From: Thiodiazotropha sp040791665
GTDB lineage: Bacteria > Pseudomonadota > Gammaproteobacteria > Chromatiales > Chromatiaceae
DNA: 64,000 nucleotides
Reading direction: 5' to 3'
Assembly (NCBI GenBank): GCA_040791665.1
Contig: JBFNNX010000023.1
Coordinates: 372,001 to 436,000, forward strand
This document shows positions 46,878 through 56,343 of the stretch, piece by piece (the first letter of the stretch is position 1; the number at the start of each line of letters is the position of its first letter). A program made the translations under genes and the position numbers. The notes under the pieces were generated by a model. That model saw only the letters and a program-made list of their open reading frames with translations, was not told where the DNA came from and searched no databases.

Positions 46878-48995
46878 TTGATTAACTCCTCTTCTATTCA
46901 GGTACAGTATGTGCTCTACCTAGATGGATACAACAAAAAAATAGTAAATACCGGATACCGTTTCCGTACTGGAGAAGTTTGTCCTAATCATTCTGCCAAC
47001 AGGTCATACACCAGTAACGGCTATTGGCTTCCAGTTATCCTGTGGCTGTTTACACCCGCAGTGAGTCTTGCGGTAGAGCTTGATATGTTCAGGCTCACCG
47101 AGGTAGAAGGTTCGCTTGAAATTGGATACTCAGTCGAAGACTTGGAGATAATGAGAGTGGATGGTCCGACCACCACCCAACGACGTCCTATATCGACCCA
47201 GGAGTTGACTCTGAATACACACGGTTATATTTACCACCCCAATCTATTGGATATGGAGCTGGGTGCGGGTATCCGGTTTCAGGAAGATAAATTTGAAACC
47301 GATACCGGTTCAAACGAGAGCAAACAAACGCTCTACAGTTTCAATGGCAGCTTTAATGTGCTTAAGCACAAGCCCTATCCACTCCACTTATATTTCAACC
47401 AACGCAATCCGACCCTTTCAGTTGGTTTAGCCGATACGTTCAGCAGCGAAAGCAAAGTCTACGGTTTGATATTTTCACTTAAAAGACCTTTTGTCTCCTT
47501 TCCGCTGGTGCTTAGGGCAGACCATATGGAGAACAAAGGAACAGGAAGAGGGACTTTGATCGATGATGAAACCGATTATCTACGACTTGATATAGCGGCT
47601 GATAACTCAGACAACATTTCCGCAAACTTAGGCGTCAATCATGCGAGAAAGAAATCCGCAAGTGGTAGCGTGAACCTCCCCTTACAGGCAACACTGAGGG
47701 AAGAGCTTGGTATAGATATAAGTACCGGCGTCGTTTTTGGAGAAAACCGAAAAAACAATTTTGAAAATCTGTTTACCTATAACGTTATCGATCACGATAA
47801 TCTTGATACCAGAAAGGAGGGCCGTTTTTACTCCTCGCTGGAATTGGAGCATGATGAGTTATTTGAATCCTTCTATCGCTATAATATCGAAAGCACATCA
47901 TATACCCATAGCGAAGACGAATCGAATATTGAAAAGCTATCGCTTGGCTTCGTACGTGACTTGACAGAGAGCTTGATTGTCAGCGGAGGCCTGGATATTT
48001 CAGAGGAAGAGAACCGAGGCTTTAATAAGGACACATACGGAGTAAATTCCCATCTGCGTTATACAACAGATTTGTCCGAACAGACATCATTCAATACGAC
48101 TTACTCGCTCGCGTACACTCACAACAAACAAAAGAGTGAATTATTACAAATCTCCAGGATCGGTGAAAACCATCTTTTTGATGGTTTACAACCAGTGCTG
48201 TTGCAGAATGAATTTGTGGTACCCGGCTCGGTCACGGTGAGCAATGTTGCGCGAACTCAAATCTATATCGAGGATATTGACTACCGCCTGACCCTCGTCG
48301 GTGTTGAAACCAGGCTTGAGCGTCTGCTTTCGGGCAACATTCCGGATGGAGAGACAGTTACGGTCGACTATAGCTACGAAACCGGCGGATCATTTGAGTA
48401 TGGACTATTCCGCCAGAGCCTTGGGCTGGGGTATTCAATATCCAAAACCTATCATTTCCGCCTCGGATACACCAAACATGAAGAGACATTAGAAGCCGGA
48501 CGCCCACTTCGACCACTCTATTCGAGGGAAAGAGCGATTGCATCGGCCGATGCTCGCCATCGCATCAGTCAGACCCTGGGTCTCAACTGGCATCTTGAAT
48601 TGGAAAAAGAGACGGGAAAGTTGAGACCCTTCATGCGAGAAGCTGCGGATATCAATTTCACCTTCACACTGCCCTTTCTCTCAAGCCTTGCGGTTCTACG
48701 TTCAAGGTACGAGAAGATCGACAACGAGCTATCGGAGGAAGATGTCAATCTAACCAGACACAGCTTGAGTATTTTTGCACGCTTGGGATACAGGAGCAGG
48801 GCAAGACTCGATTATACGATTGAGAAAGATACAGGTGGGACTATACCGAGAGAATCCAGGCAAGCCAGCATGGAATACTTATGGCGATGGCGGCTGCTCT
48901 CTCTTTCACTGGAGGGAAAATACAACCTTGAAGAGCAAGGCGGCGTATCTCGCAAGGATTCATCAATCAATCTCACCTTGATAAGAAAAATATGA
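46878..48995 (+). CDS. Outer-membrane beta-barrel protein (candidate porin of a porin-cytochrome conduit)
   Basis: 705 residues. A hydrophobic segment (WLPVILWLFTPAVSLAVE, about 50-67) acts as the export signal. The rest has alternating beta strands throughout (for example YSSLELEHDELFESFYRY, HLRYTTDLSEQTSFNTTYSL) and ends in strand-like LTLIRKI. An inserted segment, about 440-500 (VVPGSVTVSN, DIDYRL, IPDGETVTVDYSY), resembles a domain seen in large barrel proteins of electron-transfer loci. Start TTG at 46878 or a later GTG is unresolved. The ATG of the next NHL gene overlaps its stop, so the two are coupled. It has no CXXCH. Confidence 0.75.
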   Translation: MINSSSIQVQYVLYLDGYNKKIVNTGYRFRTGEVCPNHSANRSYTSNGYWLPVILWLFTPAVSLAVELDMFRLTEVEGSLEIGYSVEDLEIMRVDGPTTTQRRPISTQELTLNTHGYIYHPNLLDMELGAGIRFQEDKFETDTGSNESKQTLYSFNGSFNVLKHKPYPLHLYFNQRNPTLSVGLADTFSSESKVYGLIFSLKRPFVSFPLVLRADHMENKGTGRGTLIDDETDYLRLDIAADNSDNISANLGVNHARKKSASGSVNLPLQATLREELGIDISTGVVFGENRKNNFENLFTYNVIDHDNLDTRKEGRFYSSLELEHDELFESFYRYNIESTSYTHSEDESNIEKLSLGFVRDLTESLIVSGGLDISEEENRGFNKDTYGVNSHLRYTTDLSEQTSFNTTYSLAYTHNKQKSELLQISRIGENHLFDGLQPVLLQNEFVVPGSVTVSNVARTQIYIEDIDYRLTLVGVETRLERLLSGNIPDGETVTVDYSYETGGSFEYGLFRQSLGLGYSISKTYHFRLGYTKHEETLEAGRPLRPLYSRERAIASADARHRISQTLGLNWHLELEKETGKLRPFMREAADINFTFTLPFLSSLAVLRSRYEKIDNELSEEDVNLTRHSLSIFARLGYRSRARLDYTIEKDTGGTIPRESRQASMEYLWRWRLLSLSLEGKYNLEEQGGVSRKDSSINLTLIRKI

Positions 48996-50047
48996 TACTC
49001 ATGTTCAACCAGCGCCATAGATGGATTCTGTTTCTATTTTGCACCGCCACAGCGCTGCTAACGGCTTGCTCGGGCCAGGGACCAACTACCGTAAAACAGG
49101 ATAGAAGTGGTGTATTGAGCTGGCCACCCACTCCAGCCAAACCTCGTATACAGCATATCGGGGATCTATCACACCCAAAAGATATCGGCATAACCAAAAG
49201 CTGGCTCGATATGCTTTCGGAGATGGCGCTTGGAAAAGAGGACAACGCTATGGTCCTCCCCATAGCGGTTGTTGAGAATAGATTAAAACAGCTTTTCGTC
49301 GCCGATCCAGGGGTGAATGCCATTCATAGATTCGATCGTAACAAGGGCCGATATAAATCGATAAAACGAAAAGGGGGAAAGGGCTTCGATTCACCGGTCG
49401 GCCTGGCATCGGATCGGGTGGGTAATATTTACATCTCCGATTCGGAACTTGCCAAGGTGTTCATAATCGGCATAGACGATAGCGAAGCATTACCACTCGA
49501 CCTCGAAGAGGACTTCGTCAGGCCAACAGGCATCGCCATCGACAATGAGACCGGTTGGATTTATGTCGTGGATACCGGTGTGCATAAAATATCTGTCTTC
49601 GACTCCGACAAATCACTGCTCAGGAAGTTTGGGCACAGAGGATCGGGTGAGGGAGAGTTTAATTTCCCGACCTACATCTGGCAAAACCGGGAAGGGCACC
49701 TACTGGTGACCGATAGCCTGAATTTTCGTATTCAGCGCTTTGACCGCCATGGGAGGTATATCGGGCAATTCGGCAAACCTGGAAATGGGGCAGGAGACCT
49801 TTCACGGCCAAAAGGCGTTGCGGAAGATAGGCATGGCCATGTCTACGTGGTCGATTCCCTGTTCCATAATGTCCAGCTGTTCGATGCTACGGGGTCACTA
49901 CTGATGAATTTCGGCAATCAAGGCAGCAAACCGGGTGAGTTTTGGCTGCCGGTAGGAATTTTCATCGGTGAGGATGACACCATCTATCTGTGTGATTCTT
50001 ACAATCAGCGTGTACAGATATTTCAATACATCGGCTTAGAGCAATGA
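48992..50047 (+). CDS. NHL-repeat lipoprotein, second copy
   Basis: 351 residues. Lipobox ALLTACSG (Cys near 27), PAKPRIQHIGDLSHP as in the first NHL protein, then a propeller (FDSPVGLASDRVGNIYISD, FVRPTGIAIDNETGWIYVVD, SRPKGVAEDRHGHVYVVDS). It overlaps the barrel gene by 4 bp (ATGA) and the dodecaheme gene by 4 bp, so barrel, NHL and cytochrome are one translationally linked unit. Lipidation suggests attachment to the outer membrane. Confidence 0.88.
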   Translation: MILMFNQRHRWILFLFCTATALLTACSGQGPTTVKQDRSGVLSWPPTPAKPRIQHIGDLSHPKDIGITKSWLDMLSEMALGKEDNAMVLPIAVVENRLKQLFVADPGVNAIHRFDRNKGRYKSIKRKGGKGFDSPVGLASDRVGNIYISDSELAKVFIIGIDDSEALPLDLEEDFVRPTGIAIDNETGWIYVVDTGVHKISVFDSDKSLLRKFGHRGSGEGEFNFPTYIWQNREGHLLVTDSLNFRIQRFDRHGRYIGQFGKPGNGAGDLSRPKGVAEDRHGHVYVVDSLFHNVQLFDATGSLLMNFGNQGSKPGEFWLPVGIFIGEDDTIYLCDSYNQRVQIFQYIGLEQ

Positions 50048-51738
50048 GAAAAGAAAGATATGGATATATCTTAATTATGGCTTCTCTGTTGGCGTTATCT
50101 GAGGCCATGGCAGGCATTGCAACCACCAAACATAATATGGCCGTTAGCGGTAGCGGTGCGATTCGCGCCGTCGGTGAACGAAATATCTGCACTTTCTGCC
50201 ACATACCGCATACTCTATCGCCCAGCACCTCGCGTTGGAATCGAGATATCCGAGGTGGATACTATACACCCTATACAAGCTCTACTGCGGTCGCGTCACC
50301 AGGCCAACCGAACGGCTCTTCGGTTCTCTGCCTTAGCTGCCATGACGGTACCATCGCCCTTGGGAATGTTATCGGTCAAGAGTCCCCGATTACCATGCTC
50401 GGTGGCGTGACCACTATGCCTGACGGCCCCGCGCTGTTGGGTACCGACCTCTCAGACGACCACCCTATATCATTTCACTACTCTTCCTATCTTTCCTCCC
50501 ACCAGGGCGACCTCATAGATCCCGGCGCATTGACCGGCAGTGTCAAGCTTGATCGCAGGGGACGGATGCAGTGTACATCCTGCCATGACCCTCATGACGA
50601 CAGTAATGGCAAGTTCCTGACTGTGGAGAATCGCGGCGGCGCACTGTGCACGACTTGTCACTACAATATAACTCACTGGCAACAGTCGGCGCATAGCCGG
50701 TCAGTTGCCACGTGGAACGGCATCCCCCCGGAACCCTGGCCGGATAGCGAGCTGTTCACGGTGTACGAAAATGCCTGTAATAACTGCCATAAAACACATA
50801 AGGCAGGTGGAGGGGAGCGGATTCTGAAACATGCCGCCGAAGAAGAGAATTGCATGCCTTGTCACAATGGCAATGTTGCCAATTTGGATATGGAGGCAGC
50901 CTTTCGCAAAATATCGACTCACCCGATTCGCGATACCACAGGCGTCCATGATCCGGCTGAGCCGGTCGTTGTGGAGTCGCGTCATATAGAGTGCGAAGAC
51001 TGTCATAATCCACATGCTGCCAGTTCAGGTTCCGGAATTGTTCCCGGCGCAATCGTCGGGGTCCGAGGCGTATCCCTATCCGGACTGGAGACAGAAGCTA
51101 TAGCTCACGAGTATGAGATATGTTTTCGTTGTCATGGCGACAGCTTCAACAAACCCACGGCCCGAACGGCAAGACAGATTGAGCAATTGAACGTTCGCGA
51201 AGAGTTCTCGTTGGCGAATCCGTCATATCACCCTGTGGCGGGAATCGGCAGAAACCAGGATGTTCCGAGCCTGTTGAGTCCATATACAGTGAACAGCACT
51301 ATCGGTTGTATCGATTGCCATGACAATGACAGCAGTACCGCTGCAGGCGGTATGGGGCCAAATGGACCCCATGGCTCCAACTATCCCCCTATTCTGCAGA
51401 TGCAATATGAAACGCTTGACAATACGCCAGAGAGCCCGGCGGCATATGCTCTCTGCTATAAGTGTCATGACCGCAACAGTATTCTTAACGATGAGAGTTT
51501 TACAACACACCGCTTACACATCGCGGATGAAAGGACGCCATGTAATGCATGTCATGACCCTCATGGGGTAAGTGCCACTCAAGGAAACTCCCTTAATAAC
51601 ACCGATCTGATCAATTTTGATATTTCTATTGTTCAGCCTAACAGTATGGGAAATCTGAGATTTGAGTCCACTGGAAAATTCTCCGGGAATTGTTACTTAA
51701 TGTGTCATGGGAGCGATCATGCACCACAAAGTTACTAA
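50044..51738 (+). CDS. Dodecaheme c-type cytochrome (11 CXXCH plus one CX3CH)
   Basis: 564 residues with a signal peptide (cleavage near MAG-IA, 24). Canonical sites: CTFCH, CLSCH, CTSCH, CTTCH, CNNCH, CMPCH, CEDCH, CFRCH, CIDCH, CYKCH and CNACH. The last site, near 555, is CYLMCH, a CX3CH. The N-terminal half shares the paired-CXXCH layout of the 41501 protein. It is encoded directly after the NHL lipoprotein with an overlapping start, so it is the prime candidate for the cytochrome filling or capping the barrel. No membrane anchor besides the signal. Confidence 0.88.
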   Translation: MRKERYGYILIMASLLALSEAMAGIATTKHNMAVSGSGAIRAVGERNICTFCHIPHTLSPSTSRWNRDIRGGYYTPYTSSTAVASPGQPNGSSVLCLSCHDGTIALGNVIGQESPITMLGGVTTMPDGPALLGTDLSDDHPISFHYSSYLSSHQGDLIDPGALTGSVKLDRRGRMQCTSCHDPHDDSNGKFLTVENRGGALCTTCHYNITHWQQSAHSRSVATWNGIPPEPWPDSELFTVYENACNNCHKTHKAGGGERILKHAAEEENCMPCHNGNVANLDMEAAFRKISTHPIRDTTGVHDPAEPVVVESRHIECEDCHNPHAASSGSGIVPGAIVGVRGVSLSGLETEAIAHEYEICFRCHGDSFNKPTARTARQIEQLNVREEFSLANPSYHPVAGIGRNQDVPSLLSPYTVNSTIGCIDCHDNDSSTAAGGMGPNGPHGSNYPPILQMQYETLDNTPESPAAYALCYKCHDRNSILNDESFTTHRLHIADERTPCNACHDPHGVSATQGNSLNNTDLINFDISIVQPNSMGNLRFESTGKFSGNCYLMCHGSDHAPQSY

Positions 51739-51780
51739 CTGTCGTCGTGTTGATGACGCTGACAGCCAATCTGCTTATGC

Positions 51781-52863
51781 ATGACTATGGATTTGGAACG
51801 TATGATCACAACAATTTTTATTGCATTTCTAATATTGGGTTTACATACAGTTGCGAGTCTTGTGTATGGTGAAATCATAACAGGTCAGAAAACACGAAAA
51901 CCGTCTTTAACTGTTGCTCTTTCTTCTGTAAATGACCTGCAGTCTGAAACAGCTTCAGTACAAAACAGATCGCGGTCACCGGAATCTGCCAACCCGCATT
52001 GGGACAAAACGCAATGCAATGCATGCCATATTGGTGAATTTAAAGAAGGAGCATTCAGTTTACACACCGAAGATCATGAAAAACTTTGTAGGGAATGCCA
52101 CAAGGATGATGTAGCGCACTCGTATATTCATCCTGTAGGTCTTACACTTACGCAAGATAAAAAAAAGATAATCAACCAAAAATGGCAAGGTAGTTTGCCA
52201 TTAGGCGATGATGGCGGGTTGACCTGTCAATCCTGTCATGACGTGCTGGATCAGTGTCTTCCCGATAGGTCGCATCAAGTTAAGCGCAATCCGAGATTTC
52301 TACGCGGCGGCCCCTACCAAAACAGGTTCACATTATGTTACCGCTGTCATGATGCTTCGAGTTATGAAAGAGTGAACTCACATGATCAAATCGCAGAAAA
52401 CGGCATGCTCAAAATGGAAAAATGCCGTCTTTGTCATATTGTCGATATAAATGATCGAGTCAAAAGCGGCATTGACAGAGACCTTGAACACTTTCCCATA
52501 CTAAGCGGGATGAATGAGGATCGAACGCTGTTGTGTGTGCGCTGTCACCGAAAGATCGATCATCCTTCCGCTTCGTTTACCGTAAAGTCAATAAAAAAAT
52601 ATCGTCATCTGGTAAAGATAGAGGGCGAAAATAAACAGACCCTGAAGCGGCAGAATCTGGAAACCGGAGTAGTACTGCCGATCGAGCCGTATACGGACAG
52701 GATATATTGCGGAACATGTCACCAGTCCCATCAATCCGGCGTGTTTGCCGGTGAAGAGAAATCTTCTGCAAAATTAAAAAACCATAGACTGCGTACAGAC
52801 TCCATCTGCAGGCATTGCCACGATATTTACGGGGCGATAATGGATACGGAGAACCAAGAATAA
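51781..52863 (+). CDS. Octaheme c-type cytochrome
   Basis: 360 residues, exported (IFIAFLILGLHTVASLVYG, about 12-30, as signal or anchor; the start is at 51781 or the ATG at 51802). Sites: CNACH, CRECH, CQSCH, CYRCH, CRLCH, CVRCH, CGTCH and CRHCH, all canonical. Basic sequence between haems. The stop TAA shares its last base with the ATG of the next gene. It is not part of the triplicated module but precedes it. Confidence 0.85.
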   Translation: MTMDLERMITTIFIAFLILGLHTVASLVYGEIITGQKTRKPSLTVALSSVNDLQSETASVQNRSRSPESANPHWDKTQCNACHIGEFKEGAFSLHTEDHEKLCRECHKDDVAHSYIHPVGLTLTQDKKKIINQKWQGSLPLGDDGGLTCQSCHDVLDQCLPDRSHQVKRNPRFLRGGPYQNRFTLCYRCHDASSYERVNSHDQIAENGMLKMEKCRLCHIVDINDRVKSGIDRDLEHFPILSGMNEDRTLLCVRCHRKIDHPSASFTVKSIKKYRHLVKIEGENKQTLKRQNLETGVVLPIEPYTDRIYCGTCHQSHQSGVFAGEEKSSAKLKNHRLRTDSICRHCHDIYGAIMDTENQE

Positions 52864-53999
52864 TGAAACTTAGATACACAAGGCTTGCCCCCGCCTATTT
52901 GACGTTTATTATAATTTTCATACCCCTTTACCCATACAAGGCAAACGCTGTTGCCTTTGAGGATGATGAAGCGTGTCTGATGTGCCACAAGTACATCCGT
53001 ATGGCCCGAATCACAGAAGAAGGTGTTTTTCGTTCCTACTACGTCCCTCCTGAAACATTCGCCAAAACAGTGCACCGCAATGTCCCATGCCGTGATTGCC
53101 ATGATTACATCAAGCAACTTCCCCATCGAAAGGTTGAGGAAGGAGTTCGTTGCGATCAGGAGTGCCACTCAAAAAAGAATCCCGCCACAGGAAAACCATT
53201 CAGTCACAAAGCGATTTACAATCTTTATGCAGAGAGCGTCCATTCACGGGAGAAAAATGCCACAGGTCTGGACAACGACAAACCATACTGTATCACTTGT
53301 CATACCAACCCTGTATATAATCCTAACGAAGTAGAACCGCCTAAAGAGATACTCGACCGCTGCGAACTCTGCCATGAAAAGCGAGGCTTTGTAAAACAGT
53401 GGTATTTTCATACCAGCAGGAGAGTACTCGACGTTAAGCGCACCGGGCAGGAGGTAGTCAAAATATGCATTCGCTGTCATGCCAATCAGGACTTGATAGA
53501 ACGTCATAAAAACGCTGCGGATGAAGAGGGAAGACCATTAGGTGATAAATTCACCATTGCTGCCACATCTTATCAAAAAAGCTTCCATGGCAAAGTGACA
53601 CGGTACGGGCTTGCCGGTGCCGCGACTTGCCTTGATTGTCATGCGGACAATTCTCAATACTATGAAGGCGTTCATAAAATACTGCCTTCACGCAATCCTG
53701 AATCTCCTGTCAGTCAAAAAAACAGGGTCAAAACATGTCAACGTTGTCATGAATATGCGGATGAAAAGTATGCTGCTGTTGATCCCCATCCATCATTTAA
53801 CAAGGAGTTCAATCCGATACTGCACAATGCCGAATATATATACAGCATAGTCGGTGAAGTCATCGTTGCAGCACTTCTCGGACTGGCACTGTTTGAAACA
53901 ATTGGACGAAGACGTGATGGCATAGCATGGCGTTTACGCAAAGGTTCGACATGGTGGAGACGAAGCCACAGAAGTCGAAGCAGAGTGATTCCCTACTGA
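52863..53999 (+). CDS. Module A: octaheme cytochrome with C-terminal membrane anchor
   Basis: 378 residues from the ATG at 52863. Signal segment about 10-30 (cleavage near ANA-VA). Haem sites in order: CLMCH, CRDCH, CDQECH (CX3CH), CITCH, CELCH, CIRCH, CLDCH and CQRCH. A membrane helix at the C-terminus (IVGEVIVAALLGLALFETI) ends in a very basic cytoplasmic tail. Landmarks CLMCHKY, HRNVPCRDCHDYIKQLPH, SFHGK and CLDCHAD recur in 57286 and 60158, so the three are paralogues. Haem domain is periplasmic. Confidence 0.88.
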   Translation: MKLRYTRLAPAYLTFIIIFIPLYPYKANAVAFEDDEACLMCHKYIRMARITEEGVFRSYYVPPETFAKTVHRNVPCRDCHDYIKQLPHRKVEEGVRCDQECHSKKNPATGKPFSHKAIYNLYAESVHSREKNATGLDNDKPYCITCHTNPVYNPNEVEPPKEILDRCELCHEKRGFVKQWYFHTSRRVLDVKRTGQEVVKICIRCHANQDLIERHKNAADEEGRPLGDKFTIAATSYQKSFHGKVTRYGLAGAATCLDCHADNSQYYEGVHKILPSRNPESPVSQKNRVKTCQRCHEYADEKYAAVDPHPSFNKEFNPILHNAEYIYSIVGEVIVAALLGLALFETIGRRRDGIAWRLRKGSTWWRRSHRSRSRVIPY

Positions 54000-54057
54000 G
54001 ATCCTGTGCATTCAGAAAATACATAATTATCGATCCATGTGACATAGAGAATAAGAG

Positions 54058-55017
54058 ATGAAACTTTCAGAACAGGCATCGAATGTGTTGCATGATAGCA
54101 TGCGGCGTAACAGTACTACTGATGATGAGCGCGAAGATATTCTATCACTGATAGAAAAACTGCCTGACGATCGCGTTTATTTATATAAAAATGTCATCTC
54201 CAATCCAATAGGCGACCTGCCACGCTATTCGATTCATATCAGATTGCAACATCTGCTTACATTTACCACATTTCTATTGTTAGCGTTCACAGGACTCCCT
54301 GTCTATTTTATTGACGCATTCTGGGCTCAACCATTCAGCCATATGTTGGGTGGCATTGACGTCACACGGGTCATTCATCGGACACTCGCTTCGATCATGA
54401 TTTTTTCCATGCTATATCACATAGTCACCATTGTTGGCGGTACAGTGCATAAGATTGTCACAGGCAAGTTCGATCTCCGTCGCACTGTCATTCCGACAAT
54501 GAAGGACTTGCGGGATATCAAGGAGGACATGCTCTATTTTTCAGGCCACAGGATGCAACGGCCCGAAATGGATAAATTCATGTACAAACAGAAGATCCAC
54601 TATTTTGCCGCAGCATTCGGTAATTTCGTCATGATTTTCTCAGGATCCGCATTTTTATTTCCTGACATCTGGGCCGGTATTCTACCTGATGGCTGGGCAT
54701 TCTATTTTCAAAATATCATGCGCTTGGCTCATTCTCACGAAGCACTGCTCGCATTAGTGGTGATCGCATTTTGGCATTGGTATAACGTGCATCTTGCACC
54801 TGGGCGTTTTCCCATGCAATGGACTTTTCTTACCGGAAAGATTACACGAGAACACCAAATCGAGGAGCACTTTCTTGAATATTTGAGAAATATTGTGGAA
54901 CTGCCTGAAGAGCGGAAATTCCTTAACACGCTTCTCTCTCTCATTGACTTAGGCAAACCGGAGCCTCAAGTGATTGGCAACGATTCAGTGCCACTTGGTG
55001 AAGGCCAAAGACCATGA
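54058..55017 (+). CDS. Module A: haem-b membrane protein (cytochrome b561/FdnI-like)
   Basis: 319 residues, with about four helices: 62-84, 108-130, 195-215 and 230-245 region. Candidate haem ligands: H65 (RLQHLLTF), H107 (VIHRTLAS), H121 (LYHIV) and histidines of HSHEALLALVVIAFWHWYNVH. The same LQH/IHR/H pattern is in the proteins at 58389 and 61348. Such proteins pass electrons between quinol and periplasmic cytochromes. It has a 55-residue N-terminal extension the other two lack. Start ATG at 54058; the next small gene overlaps its stop (ATGA). Confidence 0.85.
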   Translation: MKLSEQASNVLHDSMRRNSTTDDEREDILSLIEKLPDDRVYLYKNVISNPIGDLPRYSIHIRLQHLLTFTTFLLLAFTGLPVYFIDAFWAQPFSHMLGGIDVTRVIHRTLASIMIFSMLYHIVTIVGGTVHKIVTGKFDLRRTVIPTMKDLRDIKEDMLYFSGHRMQRPEMDKFMYKQKIHYFAAAFGNFVMIFSGSAFLFPDIWAGILPDGWAFYFQNIMRLAHSHEALLALVVIAFWHWYNVHLAPGRFPMQWTFLTGKITREHQIEEHFLEYLRNIVELPEERKFLNTLLSLIDLGKPEPQVIGNDSVPLGEGQRP

Positions 55018-55142
55018 TCAGGCCGATGACGATATTTCAGAAAGTTATTGCCTATGGCTTATTGCTGACAATTATCGCATGGGCTGGATGGTTTATATAT
55101 ATATACGCCTTAATTTTTACTGGAGGAACTGATTTTGATTAG
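55014..55142 (+). CDS. 42-residue single-helix membrane protein
   Basis: A short gene whose ATG overlaps the cytochrome b stop (ATGA). It reads MIRPMTIFQKVIAYGLLL... with one membrane helix (about 10-33) and ends in TGGTDFD. In layout it resembles the N-terminal anchor of the triheme proteins of modules B and C (MKSIIRTLYILALMGF, then YFLYPIIFGSTELDDE). It may be a detached version of that anchor. Coding status rests on the overlap and the hydrophobic pattern. Confidence 0.55.
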   Translation: MIRPMTIFQKVIAYGLLLTIIAWAGWFIYIYALIFTGGTDFD

Positions 55143-55203
55143 AAGTCCGGGTATCAAATATTCGTTTACAACATCACTACGAATATAAAGAGGAATATAA
55201 CTT

Positions 55204-56199
55204 ATGCAGGCGACATCTTTAACTGGGACGGTAGTGATCGCCACGGCCGTGGTTATTTTTGTTCTATTTTTGATGCTGCTGGTAGTGGTTCTGGACAGCA
55301 AGGCACGTATTCCAGGAAAATTAAGGCTTGATCACTTCGGCATAACCGGTACCCGCCAAGACCACCCTCTCTGGTCCTATCTTATCGGCTCTGCGGTACT
55401 GCTCGTCGTTTGCTCAGTCGGTATACAGTTCGTTATCTCCATTAGCAGCCATTTACCCGTCCAAGTAAAGGAAGAACCTTCCGCGTTGTTGGAATCACTC
55501 AAAGTTAAAAGCGCCACAGAAGAGGCCAGACACTTTCACAATCCAGCCAATACATTGGCGTTAGAGGGGAAAAAGAGCGTCTGCTTCTACTGCCATGGCG
55601 ATTTCCCCCATTTCCAGGAACGAATGATACGCACGTTGCTGAACATGCATACACAATTCCTGGGCTGTATGACTTGCCATGCAGATCCTGAAAAGATTGA
55701 TGAGAATTCAATTACCCTCAAATGGCTGAATTACTCCGGCATTGACGTCAGCGGGCCCTTGTTCGGCACCGACTACGACAAAGATACCGGTTTCCTGATA
55801 CATACAGATGACTATTTTTCAAAGATCGTTCCATACCTCAATAGTGGCGGGACGGAAAAACTGATCGAGATAACCGAGGATGACCCAATGGCGATCGATT
55901 TCGTTAAAGTGCAGGACCAATTGAAAGGGCGGGACCGTGCTGCCGTAAAAAAGAGCCTGCATGAACTTGTTGCTCCCGTCGGTCGCTTTTGCACCAAGTG
56001 CCATGCCCAGGAGGAAGAGAGCTTTATACCTTTTGCGGGTCTGGGCTTTTCCAGAAGCAGAATTAATGAACTTACCAACCTGAATATAATAGGTTTGGTG
56101 CAAAAATATAGACAGTTTTATATGCCTGACATTATGGAGAGGGATGTTGAACCCATCGACATCGATTTCCCGATTCTACCCGACTTAGAAGAGCCTTAG
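55204..56199 (+). CDS. Module A: triheme cytochrome with N-terminal anchors
   Basis: 331 residues. Two membrane helices (about 8-30 and 58-80), then periplasmic haem sites CFYCH, CMTCH and CTKCH. Family landmarks are VCFYCHGDFPH, IRTLLNMHTQFLGCMTCH and NIIGLVQKYRQFY, also in the triheme proteins at 59199 and 62064. Modules B and C have only one helix, so the second helix here is an addition. Start follows AGAGGA. It closes module A. Confidence 0.87.
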   Translation: MQATSLTGTVVIATAVVIFVLFLMLLVVVLDSKARIPGKLRLDHFGITGTRQDHPLWSYLIGSAVLLVVCSVGIQFVISISSHLPVQVKEEPSALLESLKVKSATEEARHFHNPANTLALEGKKSVCFYCHGDFPHFQERMIRTLLNMHTQFLGCMTCHADPEKIDENSITLKWLNYSGIDVSGPLFGTDYDKDTGFLIHTDDYFSKIVPYLNSGGTEKLIEITEDDPMAIDFVKVQDQLKGRDRAAVKKSLHELVAPVGRFCTKCHAQEEESFIPFAGLGFSRSRINELTNLNIIGLVQKYRQFYMPDIMERDVEPIDIDFPILPDLEEP

Positions 56200-56343
56200 G
56201 TAGATATAAATAAGAATTAACAATATCCGATATGTTGTTTTAAGTTTTGCACTTTCATATAGCAATCTTTAACAATAAATCATTTAACGACCGCATGCAT
56301 TAAAAACAAGTAAATACTATTACGGTTTTTTACACCAATATGT

